Shown piece after piece: positions 35,205-44,047 of a stretch of 64,000 nucleotides of DNA. The stretch's first letter is position 1. Every line of letters begins with the position of its first letter. The translations under genes were made by a program, and so were the position numbers. Source of the stretch: an uncultured Methanospirillum sp. (lineage in GTDB: Archaea > Halobacteriota > Methanomicrobia > Methanomicrobiales > Methanospirillaceae); the NCBI RefSeq assembly GCF_963668475.1, contig NZ_OY764544.1:930001-994000 (forward strand). Direction: 5' to 3'. The notes beneath the pieces are model-generated. The model was not told the DNA's origin and searched no databases. It saw nothing but the letters and a program-made list of their open reading frames with translations.

Positions 35205-35971
35205 ACACTGGAATCAGAGTTCCACCACTCAGGCAGATTATCATCTGGCTGCTCATCATATCAGTAGTATCCTTCGCTATCGGAGCGATTATCGCAGGTC
35301 TTGAAGGAAATTCTTACAGATCAAAATACCAATCCACTGTTACTCCGGTTGAAATTGAATCGGGAACGATCAATCATGCAATCGTAGCCTTGGAGATGGA
35401 CTCCGGGAGCATCAACCTCTCTGAAGATCAATTTACCAGTCTCATATCAGGGAACATATCAGGAGTGCATGCCCAGAAAGGACCTGATATCTCATACACA
35501 TCCATGGATGAGGTCGGCCATCTAAGCATGAAACAGGAGTCATCTATGTGGCTCGATCCCATATCAAAAGAGGATCACTGGAATCTTGCCCTTGGGCAGA
35601 AGGTACCAACTTCACTCTCGATCATGATGAATACAGGGGATCTTCGAATACAGCCAGGAGATGCGAATCTAACCGACCTTTCGATCAAACAGAGTACCGG
35701 GGATCTCACCCTCGATCTCTCTGAATGGAAAGGGACCCACCTTATGGGATCCATCGATGAAGGGATAGGGAGTATGACAATTCTTCTTCCGGCAGATGCC
35801 TCAATTGCAACTCATGTTGAGAACGGTATCGGGAGCAGAAGCATATTAGGGCTTGAAGGAGAGAAAGGCACGTATTACCATACCGTTCAGGATCGTCAGT
35901 CACCGGTGATCTCACTTTCTGTAAACCAGGGAATCGGAGATCTCACCATGAAGGTAGTACATGAATCCTGA
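35201..35971 (+). CDS. Membrane-anchored toast-rack (DUF4097-like) beta-repeat protein
   Basis: 256 residues. An N-terminal membrane helix (about 13-35) is followed by an extracytoplasmic domain of repeated short strands with the step GDL-x-I or GSM-x-I: NTGDLRIQPGDANLTDL, STGDLTLDLSEWKG, EGIGSMTILLPADASI, NGIGSRSILG, QGIGDLTMKV. This is the beta-helix-like toast-rack pattern of DUF4097/LiaF-type proteins that accompany PadR and HAAS genes. It probably senses or scaffolds the outer membrane face. It starts inside the HAAS stop and is followed 45 bp later by a small membrane protein. Confidence 0.75.
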   Translation: MNTGIRVPPLRQIIIWLLIISVVSFAIGAIIAGLEGNSYRSKYQSTVTPVEIESGTINHAIVALEMDSGSINLSEDQFTSLISGNISGVHAQKGPDISYTSMDEVGHLSMKQESSMWLDPISKEDHWNLALGQKVPTSLSIMMNTGDLRIQPGDANLTDLSIKQSTGDLTLDLSEWKGTHLMGSIDEGIGSMTILLPADASIATHVENGIGSRSILGLEGEKGTYYHTVQDRQSPVISLSVNQGIGDLTMKVVHES

Positions 35972-36016
35972 ATATCTGGAGGATATACTCTCCCATAATC
36001 TCATAAAGGAGGATAC

Positions 36017-36322
36017 ATGATCGACCCGGTAGTCAAAGCAGGAGTCCTGATAATCCTGCTCGTACTCCTGACCTTTGCCTGGACTTATCCCCTGTACAGG
36101 CCCGAAATCAAGAGGGACATACGGTTCCTCTCATTCAAGGCATTCGTACATATCACCGCCGCCCTGGTGCTGTTCGGGCTTGGAGCTGCTAACTGGATTC
36201 TTGACGTCTCTCATGTGCTGAATCTGATCTGCGGCGTTTTCCTCCTGCACGAAGGGGTCGTAACGATATTGAACATGTACGAAGATATGAAAAGATTACC
36301 TATCCGGGAGAAGGGCATGTAG
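36017..36322 (+). CDS. Small three-helix membrane protein
   Basis: 101 residues. Hydrophobic segments lie at about 5-25, 41-62 and 68-88, the last followed by a charged tail (MYEDMKRLPIREKGM). GGAGG in front of the ATG (AAAGGAGGATAC) is a strong ribosome-binding site. The family was not recognised. It lies between the toast-rack gene and the COG1361 gene in the same operon, so it is probably part of the envelope module. Confidence 0.7.
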   Translation: MIDPVVKAGVLIILLVLLTFAWTYPLYRPEIKRDIRFLSFKAFVHITAALVLFGLGAANWILDVSHVLNLICGVFLLHEGVVTILNMYEDMKRLPIREKGM

Positions 36323-36324
36323 TC

Positions 36325-37659
36325 ATGCTGTATCATCCAATCCCATCAGAAACGATAGTCGACCATCATAAGTCAAGCACCTGTCAGAGATCTATGATCA
36401 GAAAAAATTCAAATCACTGTACCATATCATGGAAATTCGCCTTGTTTATCCTGTTTGGGCTGATACTTATCAATCTGCCCGCTTCAGCCGCAGGTGACAC
36501 AACCCAGGCACCATCGGTGATCATCCAGGATTACAAAGTTATGCCTACAGTTCTTACACCGGGAGAGAAAGGAACACTTACTGTTACACTAAAATCGGTA
36601 ACATCAGGAACAAAAACAAGTTCAGTCACATCAGGGAGTGATACGACTTCACTCAGCTCACCGGTGATTCCATTCATCGACTCTGTCACATTCAAGAGCA
36701 AAGATATTGATCTCCTCAGTACAGACTCTAAATTTGAAGGAAATATCGGACCTGATCAGGCAATACCAGTAACATTCTACATTCAGGCACCCCAGAAAAC
36801 CGGCCTGTATTTCCCGGAGGTATGGATCAGAGTAAGAGATGGACAGAGCCTTAAGTACCCGATTCCGGTCAATGTCGGCACCCAGCTCTCAGTGCTTCGG
36901 ACACCGACACTCTCACTTGAGAACTCATTCCCATCCATGGTCAAGCCGGGAACGAAGATCGATGGTAATGTCACAATCAAAAATGAAGGTTCAAGCCAGG
37001 CTGACAACATCCAGGTAATGGTAAACGGAACGCCTCCGTCTGTTATTGCATCAGGAATCAGTTCCTTCCAGATAGAACACCTTGCACCAGGCGAGGCTGT
37101 GACCCGTGATCTCTCCCTGCTTGTCGATAAGAATATCCAGGCAGGACTTGTGGAAGTCCCGGTCAGAATGAAGTATGCCCAGATTGATGGTTCATCAGTA
37201 GAGCAACTCGGAAGCATTGGAATCGATGTCAGGGGAGATGCCGAACTAGGAATCACCGCAGTTGAGACCACTCCGAGCAGGGTTTCCCAGAAAGAGGCAT
37301 TCGATCTGATGATTCGGGTGCAGAACACCGGAACCGGTGATGCAAAGGCTGTATCAGCAAAGATTGATCTGCCAATTGGCGGGACAAAGGAAGCATTTGT
37401 CGGCAAGATTAAACCTGGAAACGATGCCCCGGCAACCTTCATTCTTGAGGGTGCATCGGCAGGGGAGTACAAGTACAAGGCTACGATCACCTGGACCGAT
37501 GACTGGGGAGAACACTCATTTACCCGTGAACTCTCACAGGGCATTCCGGGATCCGAGGATTCAGGCACAACAATACTAGGTGTTATCATCCTTGTCGTTA
37601 TCGGTGCCGGAGTCTTCTGGTACTGGCGCAGGAAGAATAACCCGGACGAGATGGCATGA
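36325..37659 (+). CDS. COG1361/CARDB surface protein with C-terminal anchor
   Basis: 444 residues (or 421 if ATG 36394 is used, which gives a cleaner signal peptide KFALFILFGLILINLPASA). CARDB/Ig-like domains follow: LTPGEKGTLTVTLKSV, MVKPGTKIDGNVTIKNEGSSQADNIQV, and FDLMIRVQNTGTGDAKAVSAKI. The C-terminal membrane helix is about 415-435, with the stop-transfer WYWRRKNNPDE. It parallels the protein at 28791 but has no TPR tail. It overlaps the permease start by four bases, so protein and exporter are made together. Role: the outside partner of the ABC exporter (inference). Confidence 0.87.
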   Translation: MLYHPIPSETIVDHHKSSTCQRSMIRKNSNHCTISWKFALFILFGLILINLPASAAGDTTQAPSVIIQDYKVMPTVLTPGEKGTLTVTLKSVTSGTKTSSVTSGSDTTSLSSPVIPFIDSVTFKSKDIDLLSTDSKFEGNIGPDQAIPVTFYIQAPQKTGLYFPEVWIRVRDGQSLKYPIPVNVGTQLSVLRTPTLSLENSFPSMVKPGTKIDGNVTIKNEGSSQADNIQVMVNGTPPSVIASGISSFQIEHLAPGEAVTRDLSLLVDKNIQAGLVEVPVRMKYAQIDGSSVEQLGSIGIDVRGDAELGITAVETTPSRVSQKEAFDLMIRVQNTGTGDAKAVSAKIDLPIGGTKEAFVGKIKPGNDAPATFILEGASAGEYKYKATITWTDDWGEHSFTRELSQGIPGSEDSGTTILGVIILVVIGAGVFWYWRRKNNPDEMA

Positions 37660-38864
37660 GCCTGCAGCACCTGAAGGTATCATTCTTCCTCGCTGTCAGG
37701 GGACTATTACGGGGGAGCAGAGGCAGTCTCTATCTCTCCATCCTCATCATCGCCATGGTCTTCACCAACATGATCTTCATGTCCTCGATCATCATGGGGG
37801 CCATCAAGAACTCAGAACGCTCAATCATCGAGTACCAGACCGGCAACATCCTCGTCGAACCAAAGGATAATGAGCAGTACATCGAGGATGTGAGTAGTCT
37901 TCTCGATAAACTGAACAGGATTCCGGGCGTCATCAGGGCTTCAGCTCATTATTCGATGGGAGCGACGCTGAAAAATGAGGGTAACCGGGTCGGAGGAACT
38001 GTTACGGCCGTTCGTCCTGATGATGAACGTATGGTCACCGGTACCTGGAAGAAGATGAAAGAGGGAGAGTATCTCTCTGACGGCGAGACAGGAGAGGTGA
38101 TCATCGGCATCCAGACATCAGGCCACAAAGACAAGAACGAGGATTTGGGTGATACCCTGGGATATGTCAGAACGGGAGATCCGGTCACAATCGAGTTCAC
38201 AAACGGCGTTACCAAAGAGTACAGGGTAAAAGGTATATTTGAGACCCGCTCCTACCAGGCAGACATGGAGGTTTTTGTCACCTGGAACGAGATGGAGAAT
38301 GTACTTGGTCATCCGATTGAAGACTCCACCGGACTTATCATAAAAACTACACCAGATCTTCCGGAAGCACAGGTGAAACAGACGATCCTCAGGTTCGGTG
38401 TCCAGGAGAAGGTAAAAACCTGGCAGGATCTTCTTGAAGAAGCCTTCGGCAGGGCGATTCAGAGTTTCTCTATCATCAACAGCGTGACCGTCATTGTCAG
38501 TCTTGTCATTGCTATCGTGGTTCTCTTTATCGTCATCATGATCAAGACCCTGAACAGCCGACGCCAGATCGGTGTTCTCAAGGCACTCGGTGTTGAGAAG
38601 AGTATCATCATCAACAACTACCTCTTCCAGGTTCTCCTGCTCACAACTGCCGGTACCATCCTTGGAATCTGCATTGTTGAGGGAATGGTAGGACTTCTCA
38701 CATTGTATCCGATCAAGTTCCCGGATGGTGATGTAACTCCCTACGTCACAACAATGGATCTCGTAACGAATACGATTCTGCTCTTTATCGCAGCGGCTAT
38801 TGCCGGATATATACCTGCCTGGAGGGTTGCAAGTGAGGACATCATGACTGCAATGCGGGCCTGA
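37656..38864 (+). CDS. FtsX/LolC-type ABC permease
   Basis: 402 residues. The first membrane helix is at about 25-47 (LSILIIAMVFTNMIFMSSIIMGA). A MacB-PCD-like extracytoplasmic domain follows (50-265). Three C-terminal helices then carry the FtsX motif MIKTLNSRRQIGVLKALGVEKSIIINNYLFQ and the final PAWRVASEDIMTAMRA. This permease type extrudes lipoproteins or hydrophobic peptides without a conventional pore. The order COG1361 - permease - ATPase is the reverse of the module at 26.9-30.4 kb. Confidence 0.9.
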   Translation: MSLQHLKVSFFLAVRGLLRGSRGSLYLSILIIAMVFTNMIFMSSIIMGAIKNSERSIIEYQTGNILVEPKDNEQYIEDVSSLLDKLNRIPGVIRASAHYSMGATLKNEGNRVGGTVTAVRPDDERMVTGTWKKMKEGEYLSDGETGEVIIGIQTSGHKDKNEDLGDTLGYVRTGDPVTIEFTNGVTKEYRVKGIFETRSYQADMEVFVTWNEMENVLGHPIEDSTGLIIKTTPDLPEAQVKQTILRFGVQEKVKTWQDLLEEAFGRAIQSFSIINSVTVIVSLVIAIVVLFIVIMIKTLNSRRQIGVLKALGVEKSIIINNYLFQVLLLTTAGTILGICIVEGMVGLLTLYPIKFPDGDVTPYVTTMDLVTNTILLFIAAAIAGYIPAWRVASEDIMTAMRA

Positions 38865-38866
38865 TC

Positions 38867-39577
38867 ATGATCGAGATAACAGATCTCTCAAAGATCTACG
38901 AGATGGGAAAGGTGACCGTTGACGCACTTAAGAGTGTAACCCTCTCGATAAGCAAAGGTGAATTTGTCGGGATCATGGGAGCATCTGGATCTGGGAAGTC
39001 AACGCTTCTCCACATGGTAGGGCTTCTCGACACCCCGACAAGCGGGAAGATTGTAATCGGTGGCGTTGACGTATCCACTCTCACCGAACAGCAGAAGTCA
39101 AGGTTCAGGCTGAAGCGGCTTGGGTATGTATTCCAGGATTATGCCCTGATGCCTGAACTTACCGTGGAGGAGAATGTCTATCTCACCTCCATGGTCAGGG
39201 GTACCAGCGAGAAGGAGTATGTCGCCCAGACAAAGGAGATCCTGACCAGAGTCGGATTGATTCACCGCTCCAATGCCTTACAGAGTGAACTTTCCGGGGG
39301 TCAGCAGCAGAGGGTCTCTATTGCACGGGCCGTAGTGAACAGGCCGGAGATCCTGTTTGCAGACGAACCGTGTGCAAACCTGGATACGGAAAGCTCGAGA
39401 AACGTGCTTGATCTCTTCAGACAGATCAATCATGAGCTGCATCAGACGATCGTGATGGTCTCTCATGAAGAGTGGCACATGGAATACTTTGACCGGGTGA
39501 TCATTCTTCGTGACGGGAGAGTTATCTCTGATGGTCCACCGGTCCTTCTGGAGCGGAGCGGCATCCCGGCCTCATAG
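38867..39577 (+). CDS. LolD/MacB-type ABC ATPase
   Basis: 236 residues with Walker A GASGSGKST, Q-loop YVFQDYALMP, signature LSGGQQQR, Walker B ILFADEP and H-loop VMVSHEEWH. The D-loop reads CANLDTESS rather than TGNLD, a mild deviation. It pairs with the permease 2 bp upstream. The length and sequence are those of LolD/MacB ATPases. Confidence 0.93.
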   Translation: MIEITDLSKIYEMGKVTVDALKSVTLSISKGEFVGIMGASGSGKSTLLHMVGLLDTPTSGKIVIGGVDVSTLTEQQKSRFRLKRLGYVFQDYALMPELTVEENVYLTSMVRGTSEKEYVAQTKEILTRVGLIHRSNALQSELSGGQQQRVSIARAVVNRPEILFADEPCANLDTESSRNVLDLFRQINHELHQTIVMVSHEEWHMEYFDRVIILRDGRVISDGPPVLLERSGIPAS

Positions 39578-39661
39578 TACCAAATTTTTGTCATATTCCC
39601 ATTATTGACCACAATTTTCGGGAGTTTAATCCGTTTGATAATAATGATATTATAGAGACAG

Positions 39662-40189
39662 ATGCAACATGAAGTGGTTCTTATGGATCGCAAAATGTTC
39701 ATCATCGCAGCAGTATTATCCTGCTGCCTCATCTTCTCAGTAGTATCGGCAGCAACAACCACTCCGGCAGGTAACGCAACCAATACTACTAAAGTTATAA
39801 AGACCACCACAACCGCTGTAACCACAGGCAATGCAACGAGCGCTGTTAAGATCACAAAAACCCAGACCGTCAACGCTACTCCAAAAGCTAAAGTCCTGGT
39901 AGAACCAAAGGTCGTCTCAATTACTCCAAGCTCAGGCAGCCTTGGAGAAAAAGTCGGATTCAACCTGACCGGCTCTGACTTTGACAAGACAGCCAAAGTG
40001 TACCTTGAGACCGAAGTCAAGAACAAGACTAAGACCATCGAAGCAGCAAAGAATGTTGTGGCATCAAGTTCCCTTATCACTGGAACATTCAAGATTCCAA
40101 CCGGAGTTCCGGCAGGTGACTGGAACGTGGTCGTCAAGCAGAACGGAAAGGAAAGCACTTCATCCGTGAAGTTTACTCTTAAAGAATAA
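39662..40189 (+). CDS. Secreted IPT/TIG-like protein with Thr/Ala-rich linker
   Basis: 175 residues (ATG 39683 is an alternative start). A signal peptide (about 10-30) precedes a Thr/Asn-rich linker with many sequons (NATNTT, NATS, NATP). The single C-terminal IPT/TIG-type beta-sandwich begins PKVVSITPSSGSLGEKVGFNLTGSDF and ends GVPAGDWNVVVKQNGKESTSSVKFTLK. The linker is the sort of stalk AglB glycosylates. It is free or bound outside the cell; there is no C-terminal anchor. Confidence 0.8.
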   Translation: MQHEVVLMDRKMFIIAAVLSCCLIFSVVSAATTTPAGNATNTTKVIKTTTTAVTTGNATSAVKITKTQTVNATPKAKVLVEPKVVSITPSSGSLGEKVGFNLTGSDFDKTAKVYLETEVKNKTKTIEAAKNVVASSSLITGTFKIPTGVPAGDWNVVVKQNGKESTSSVKFTLKE

Positions 40190-40272
40190 TCTGATCCCGT
40201 ATGGGATTCACATACTTTTTTCGGATTCAGACTGGCATTGAGATAAGAATTACTAAACGTACCGTTCGGAAG

Positions 40273-40845
40273 TTATCCCATATCTGGATAATACGGATAA
40301 TCCATCTGTTTCTGGATACTCTTTCTGACCTCGCAACCGGCAATCTGTTCTGTAATATACAGACCAAGGTCTACTGCAGCGGTCACTCCTCCTGCCGTGA
40401 TAATCCTGCCATCGTGAACAATTCTATCTGCCAGAACTTCCCGGGCAAAATGTTTCAGTACTTCCTGCATGGCCGGGTGAGTTGTCGCCTTTTTGTCACG
40501 AAGAAGCCCTGCTGCCCCGAGGAGAAGAACCCCACCACATAGAGCTGCAATGGTTGTATCCGGACCAGCTGAAGAGATCCAACCGAGGTACTCAGGACTC
40601 TTCATCAGGTCCTTAACCCCGTCACCACCGGGTATGAGAACATAGTCGTATGATTTGAAATCGGTGCAGATTTCATCGGGAATCAGAACAAGACCTTCTG
40701 ATGATCTAACCTGTTTTGTACGGGACGAAACGACATATTCTAAATCCGGACAAAAACCCATGGTTTTCAGACGAGTGATCGGATCATAAAGCCCGGCAAA
40801 ATCCAGGAGTGTAACCTGATCATAGAGAATAAATGCTATCTTCAT
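40273..40845 (-). CDS. DJ-1/PfpI family protein
   Basis: 190 residues of the class I glutamine amidotransferase-like fold. The nucleophile elbow is IAALCGGVLLLGAAGLL with Cys103. The N-terminal strand MKIAFILYDQVTLLDFAGLYDPI belongs to the subfamily related to isonitrile hydratase and AraC-type sensor domains, with Asp15 where others have the catalytic acid. The family includes proteases, chaperones, deglycases and hydratases, so the substrate is undetermined. It is divergent from tspO. Confidence 0.87.
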   Translation of the reverse strand: MKIAFILYDQVTLLDFAGLYDPITRLKTMGFCPDLEYVVSSRTKQVRSSEGLVLIPDEICTDFKSYDYVLIPGGDGVKDLMKSPEYLGWISSAGPDTTIAALCGGVLLLGAAGLLRDKKATTHPAMQEVLKHFAREVLADRIVHDGRIITAGGVTAAVDLGLYITEQIAGCEVRKSIQKQMDYPYYPDMG

Positions 40846-40947
40846 ACATCAGATCCAGCGTGTATTTATGTGATAGGCTGTAAAAAGTAAAATAATTACC
40901 TGAAAATATTGAACCAAAGATAATATAGCGCCGGACCAATGTAAATT

Positions 40948-41433
40948 GTGAAAAAATTATCATTTCGTTCAGTTTTACTTTTGATTGTATGTATTGTCCT
41001 TCCACTCCTTGTCGGTGCTGTAGGATCAGTTATTACAACCGCTTCAATACCAGTCTGGTATTCCACACTCACAAAACCATGGTTCACTCCTCCAAACTGG
41101 GTGTTCGCACCGATATGGACTATACTTTATTGTATGATGGGTGTATCTCTCTGGCTCATCATCAAAGACGGATTTGATGATGATGAGGTAAAAGACGGGG
41201 CGATATGTTTTGCCGCTCAGTTAGCACTCAATTTCCTATGGTCGATCGCTTTCTTCGGGCTCAAATCTCCGTTTATGGGATTAATGGTAATTATAATCCT
41301 TCTTGGCCTCATTGCTCTTACAATTCAAAGATTCAAACGTGTTTCAAAACCTGCAGCCTACCTTCTCATTCCATATTTCTGCTGGACTTGTTGCGCTACG
41401 GTTCTGAATACAGCGATAATCCTCCAGAACTAG
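40948..41433 (+). CDS. tspO: TspO/MBR family membrane protein
   Basis: 161 residues from a GTG start. It has five membrane helices and the TspO signatures: STLTKPWFTPPNWVFAPIWTILYCMMGVSLWL, a central Ala-Leu-Asn-x-x-Trp (LALNFLWSIAFF) and PYFCWTCCATVLNTAI at the end. TspO proteins bind porphyrins or cholesterol-like ligands and handle oxidative or tetrapyrrole stress. For a methanogen a role in tetrapyrrole (F430, heme precursor) homeostasis is possible but inferred. The length is normal. Confidence 0.92.
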   Translation: MKKLSFRSVLLLIVCIVLPLLVGAVGSVITTASIPVWYSTLTKPWFTPPNWVFAPIWTILYCMMGVSLWLIIKDGFDDDEVKDGAICFAAQLALNFLWSIAFFGLKSPFMGLMVIIILLGLIALTIQRFKRVSKPAAYLLIPYFCWTCCATVLNTAIILQN

Positions 41434-41536
41434 GAGGATGATTGGCTATGATGAAAGGACACAATTTATTCCCCTTTTTGTAAACTAATATAATCGCTCC
41501 CTTTTTCAGGAAAATGAGGAGAATTTCATTCCAACA

Positions 41537-41551
41537 GAATGCAAGAAAAAA
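41537..41551 (-). terminator. Terminator of the second chemoreceptor gene
   Basis: A6 on the plus strand (about 41537-41542) gives a T-run just after the minus-strand stop. Confidence 0.35.
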
Positions 41552-43756
41552 TTAGTGATTAAGTCTTGACATAGACTCATCAATACGAGTTGCAATCACA
41601 GAGAGATCGTTAATTATTGTTGATATCTGATTGAGTGCAGAGGCTGAATCCTCTGAAGCCGAGGCTGAACTAATTGCCTCTTTTGCAGTCTCCACTGACA
41701 TGCTTTTAACTTCTGAGACACTTGAGGTGATCTCCTGTACTGTTGCAGTCTCTTCCTCAGATAATGCTACCACCTCGATCATGTTCTTGGAGATCTCTTC
41801 TATCTGACCTGCAATCTCGTTAAAGAACTGAATTGTATCACTAATAGCTACTGAACCTCTTGATACCTCGGTATTTGCCTGGTTCATTGCCGTTGCAGCA
41901 CGATTTGACTGTTTCTGCAGGGAACCGATGATCCGTGCAATGTTCTCTGCCGAGCCCTGGGATTCCTGTGCAAGAGTCTTTACTTCATTTGCCACAACGG
42001 CAAATCCCATTCCAGCTTCCCCTGCCCGTGCAGCCTCAATTGCTGCATTCAATGCAAGTAAATTAGTCTGGTCTGCAATATTGCTGATGATATCAACGAT
42101 CTTACCAATCTCAATCATCTGATCTCTGATCTCGGTAATAATTGTACCAACATCAGATACTGCAATATTAATAGCCTTTATTCCACCCTCTGCTACAGCA
42201 GCCTTCTCAACTCCTTTCACAGATGTTGCATTGGCATCCTGGGTGAGATTACTGACCGACTCCACCTTTGCTGCAACAGATGCCACTGACCTGTTCAATT
42301 CCTCCATAGCCTCAAGAACCTGCTCAACGGCATGAACACTGTTTTCGGCGTTGGAACTTACCACTGATGAACTCTGGGCAATGGATGATGCACCTGCTGT
42401 TACCTCCTCAATACTTGCTGCAGCCTCTTCAGATGAGGCAGTAAGAGAACTCACCTGTTCAGAGACTTCTTTGATGGCTAATGAGAGTTCAACTCCGATC
42501 GTGTTCAGTCCATCCTTAAGAGCGATCAGATCGCCTCTTGTCTCTACTGATTCATCAAACCGGGCTGAAAACGTAGCCTGAGAAAACTGTTCTGAAACGC
42601 GAAGAGCTTCATTGAGAGGAGTAGTGATCGCATCAAGCATATTATTGATGCCAATAATGATCTCCCTGTATGCTCCAATGAACTTGGAAGCATTGCCACG
42701 TTTTTCCAGTTGGCCGTTCTCGGCGTCCTGAATCAACATTCTGATCTCACCGGTGATACCGGATAGAGAGGTGATCAACTGGATAAGAGCATGTGAGATC
42801 TCATCATTCTCATCCTTGGGTTCAACTGTAACAGAAAGATCACCTGATGCAATCTTTTTGAGGGCAGAGACAACAGTATTCTGAAGGTTGTCGGAAAATG
42901 CATCCATTTCCCTCCCCAAAATCCCGATCTCATCATCCCTGTCAAGATTGAGCCGTTCTGTAAGGTGACCTCTCCCCATCTCGCTGATCATCCTCGCAGT
43001 CTTTTCCAGTGGTGCTGTGGTCTGTCGTGAAAAGGCAAGACCGATGAAGATGACCGCAATGATAGTGAGTATTGCGATGATAGCGATGAGAATTATTGCC
43101 TGCCTCGTTGAATTGGCAAGATCATCGACAAGACTCTTATTTTCAGTCCGTAATTTCTCCTCAAGAGTCTTGGCCGGCAACAGGAACTCATCAATGTAAA
43201 CCGCTATACCGGTAACCAGCCGGACCCCGTCTTTTGTTGTCAGGTTTACCGGATAATAACTGATAAACTTGTCGCGATATGAGCCATCTGCTTCCTTTGA
43301 CTTGTAATATCCGGTAACCGGAGATCCACTTTTAATTTTGGACACAATTTCATAGAGTTCTGGCTGATCTACCTTATACGTCTCGTACGACACTCCTTCC
43401 TTTGTTTTGGAGGAGTGCATCAGGTTTTTGAATCCTACCGGGTCCCCAAGAAGACTATACCCCTGAGAACCGATAGGCTGCACTGCTATTGCCCTGAAAG
43501 CCGGATCTTTAAAGAGATCCTGCCATGTTTTATCAGGATGGTCAATTAGATATATCTCTATCTCCTTCGCAATGGATTCCGTATTCTGTATGACATTTTC
43601 TTCTGCAAGTTTCTGCAAAGCCCCTGTTGAAATGGTGACAGATTCGTTACCGATCTCGGTAACCTTGGAGTCAATTGAACCACTGACTGATAAGAGACTG
43701 AATATCCCGATAGATCCGATGATAAGTAAAGGGATAACTGAAATTCCAAGCATCAT
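41552..43756 (-). CDS. Methyl-accepting chemotaxis protein with Cache-type sensor (possible start-proximal frameshift)
   Basis: 734 residues as called. The first helix begins at once ([26 protein letters not shown]). An extracellular Cache-like domain (about 35-215, with [11 protein letters not shown] and [11 protein letters not shown]) is followed by helix 2 (about 219-241), a HAMP and linker like those of the receptor at 14427. The signalling tip is around residues 553-587 with [33 protein letters not shown]. Upstream in frame are codons RRLIL, but no start before a TAA. An ATG at 43783 with GGTGG before it reads M-Q-F-K and then shifts out of frame. One extra A in the AAA run (43772-43774) would join M-Q-F-K-R-R-L-I-L to this protein. 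The true N-terminus is therefore uncertain. It senses small ligands outside the cell. Confidence 0.88.
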   Translation of the reverse strand: MMLGISVIPLLIIGSIGIFSLLSVSGSIDSKVTEIGNESVTISTGALQKLAEENVIQNTESIAKEIEIYLIDHPDKTWQDLFKDPAFRAIAVQPIGSQGYSLLGDPVGFKNLMHSSKTKEGVSYETYKVDQPELYEIVSKIKSGSPVTGYYKSKEADGSYRDKFISYYPVNLTTKDGVRLVTGIAVYIDEFLLPAKTLEEKLRTENKSLVDDLANSTRQAIILIAIIAILTIIAVIFIGLAFSRQTTAPLEKTARMISEMGRGHLTERLNLDRDDEIGILGREMDAFSDNLQNTVVSALKKIASGDLSVTVEPKDENDEISHALIQLITSLSGITGEIRMLIQDAENGQLEKRGNASKFIGAYREIIIGINNMLDAITTPLNEALRVSEQFSQATFSARFDESVETRGDLIALKDGLNTIGVELSLAIKEVSEQVSSLTASSEEAAASIEEVTAGASSIAQSSSVVSSNAENSVHAVEQVLEAMEELNRSVASVAAKVESVSNLTQDANATSVKGVEKAAVAEGGIKAINIAVSDVGTIITEIRDQMIEIGKIVDIISNIADQTNLLALNAAIEAARAGEAGMGFAVVANEVKTLAQESQGSAENIARIIGSLQKQSNRAATAMNQANTEVSRGSVAISDTIQFFNEIAGQIEEISKNMIEVVALSEEETATVQEITSSVSEVKSMSVETAKEAISSASASEDSASALNQISTIINDLSVIATRIDESMSRLNH

Positions 43757-44047
43757 CAGAATAAGGCGCCTTTAAACTGCATTATTTCCACCAGATAATG
43801 AGAGAAGTAAAAATCAGGAGATCCTGTTCAATGGTGTGTATTCTTTGATAAGATAAATTGGCACCAGTTTTGAGCCTGGCTTTTTTCACCCCACATATCA
43901 GGAAATAAACAAAAATTTTTGAAATCAGAAAATAATTCATATTCAAGAATAAGGGGCGCTTAAATCTTCTTTTATTGGCGCCGATGGATATTTTAGGACG
44001 CAGATTGATAGATTTGAGCCGATGATCAGGAGAAACAATTTCAGATA

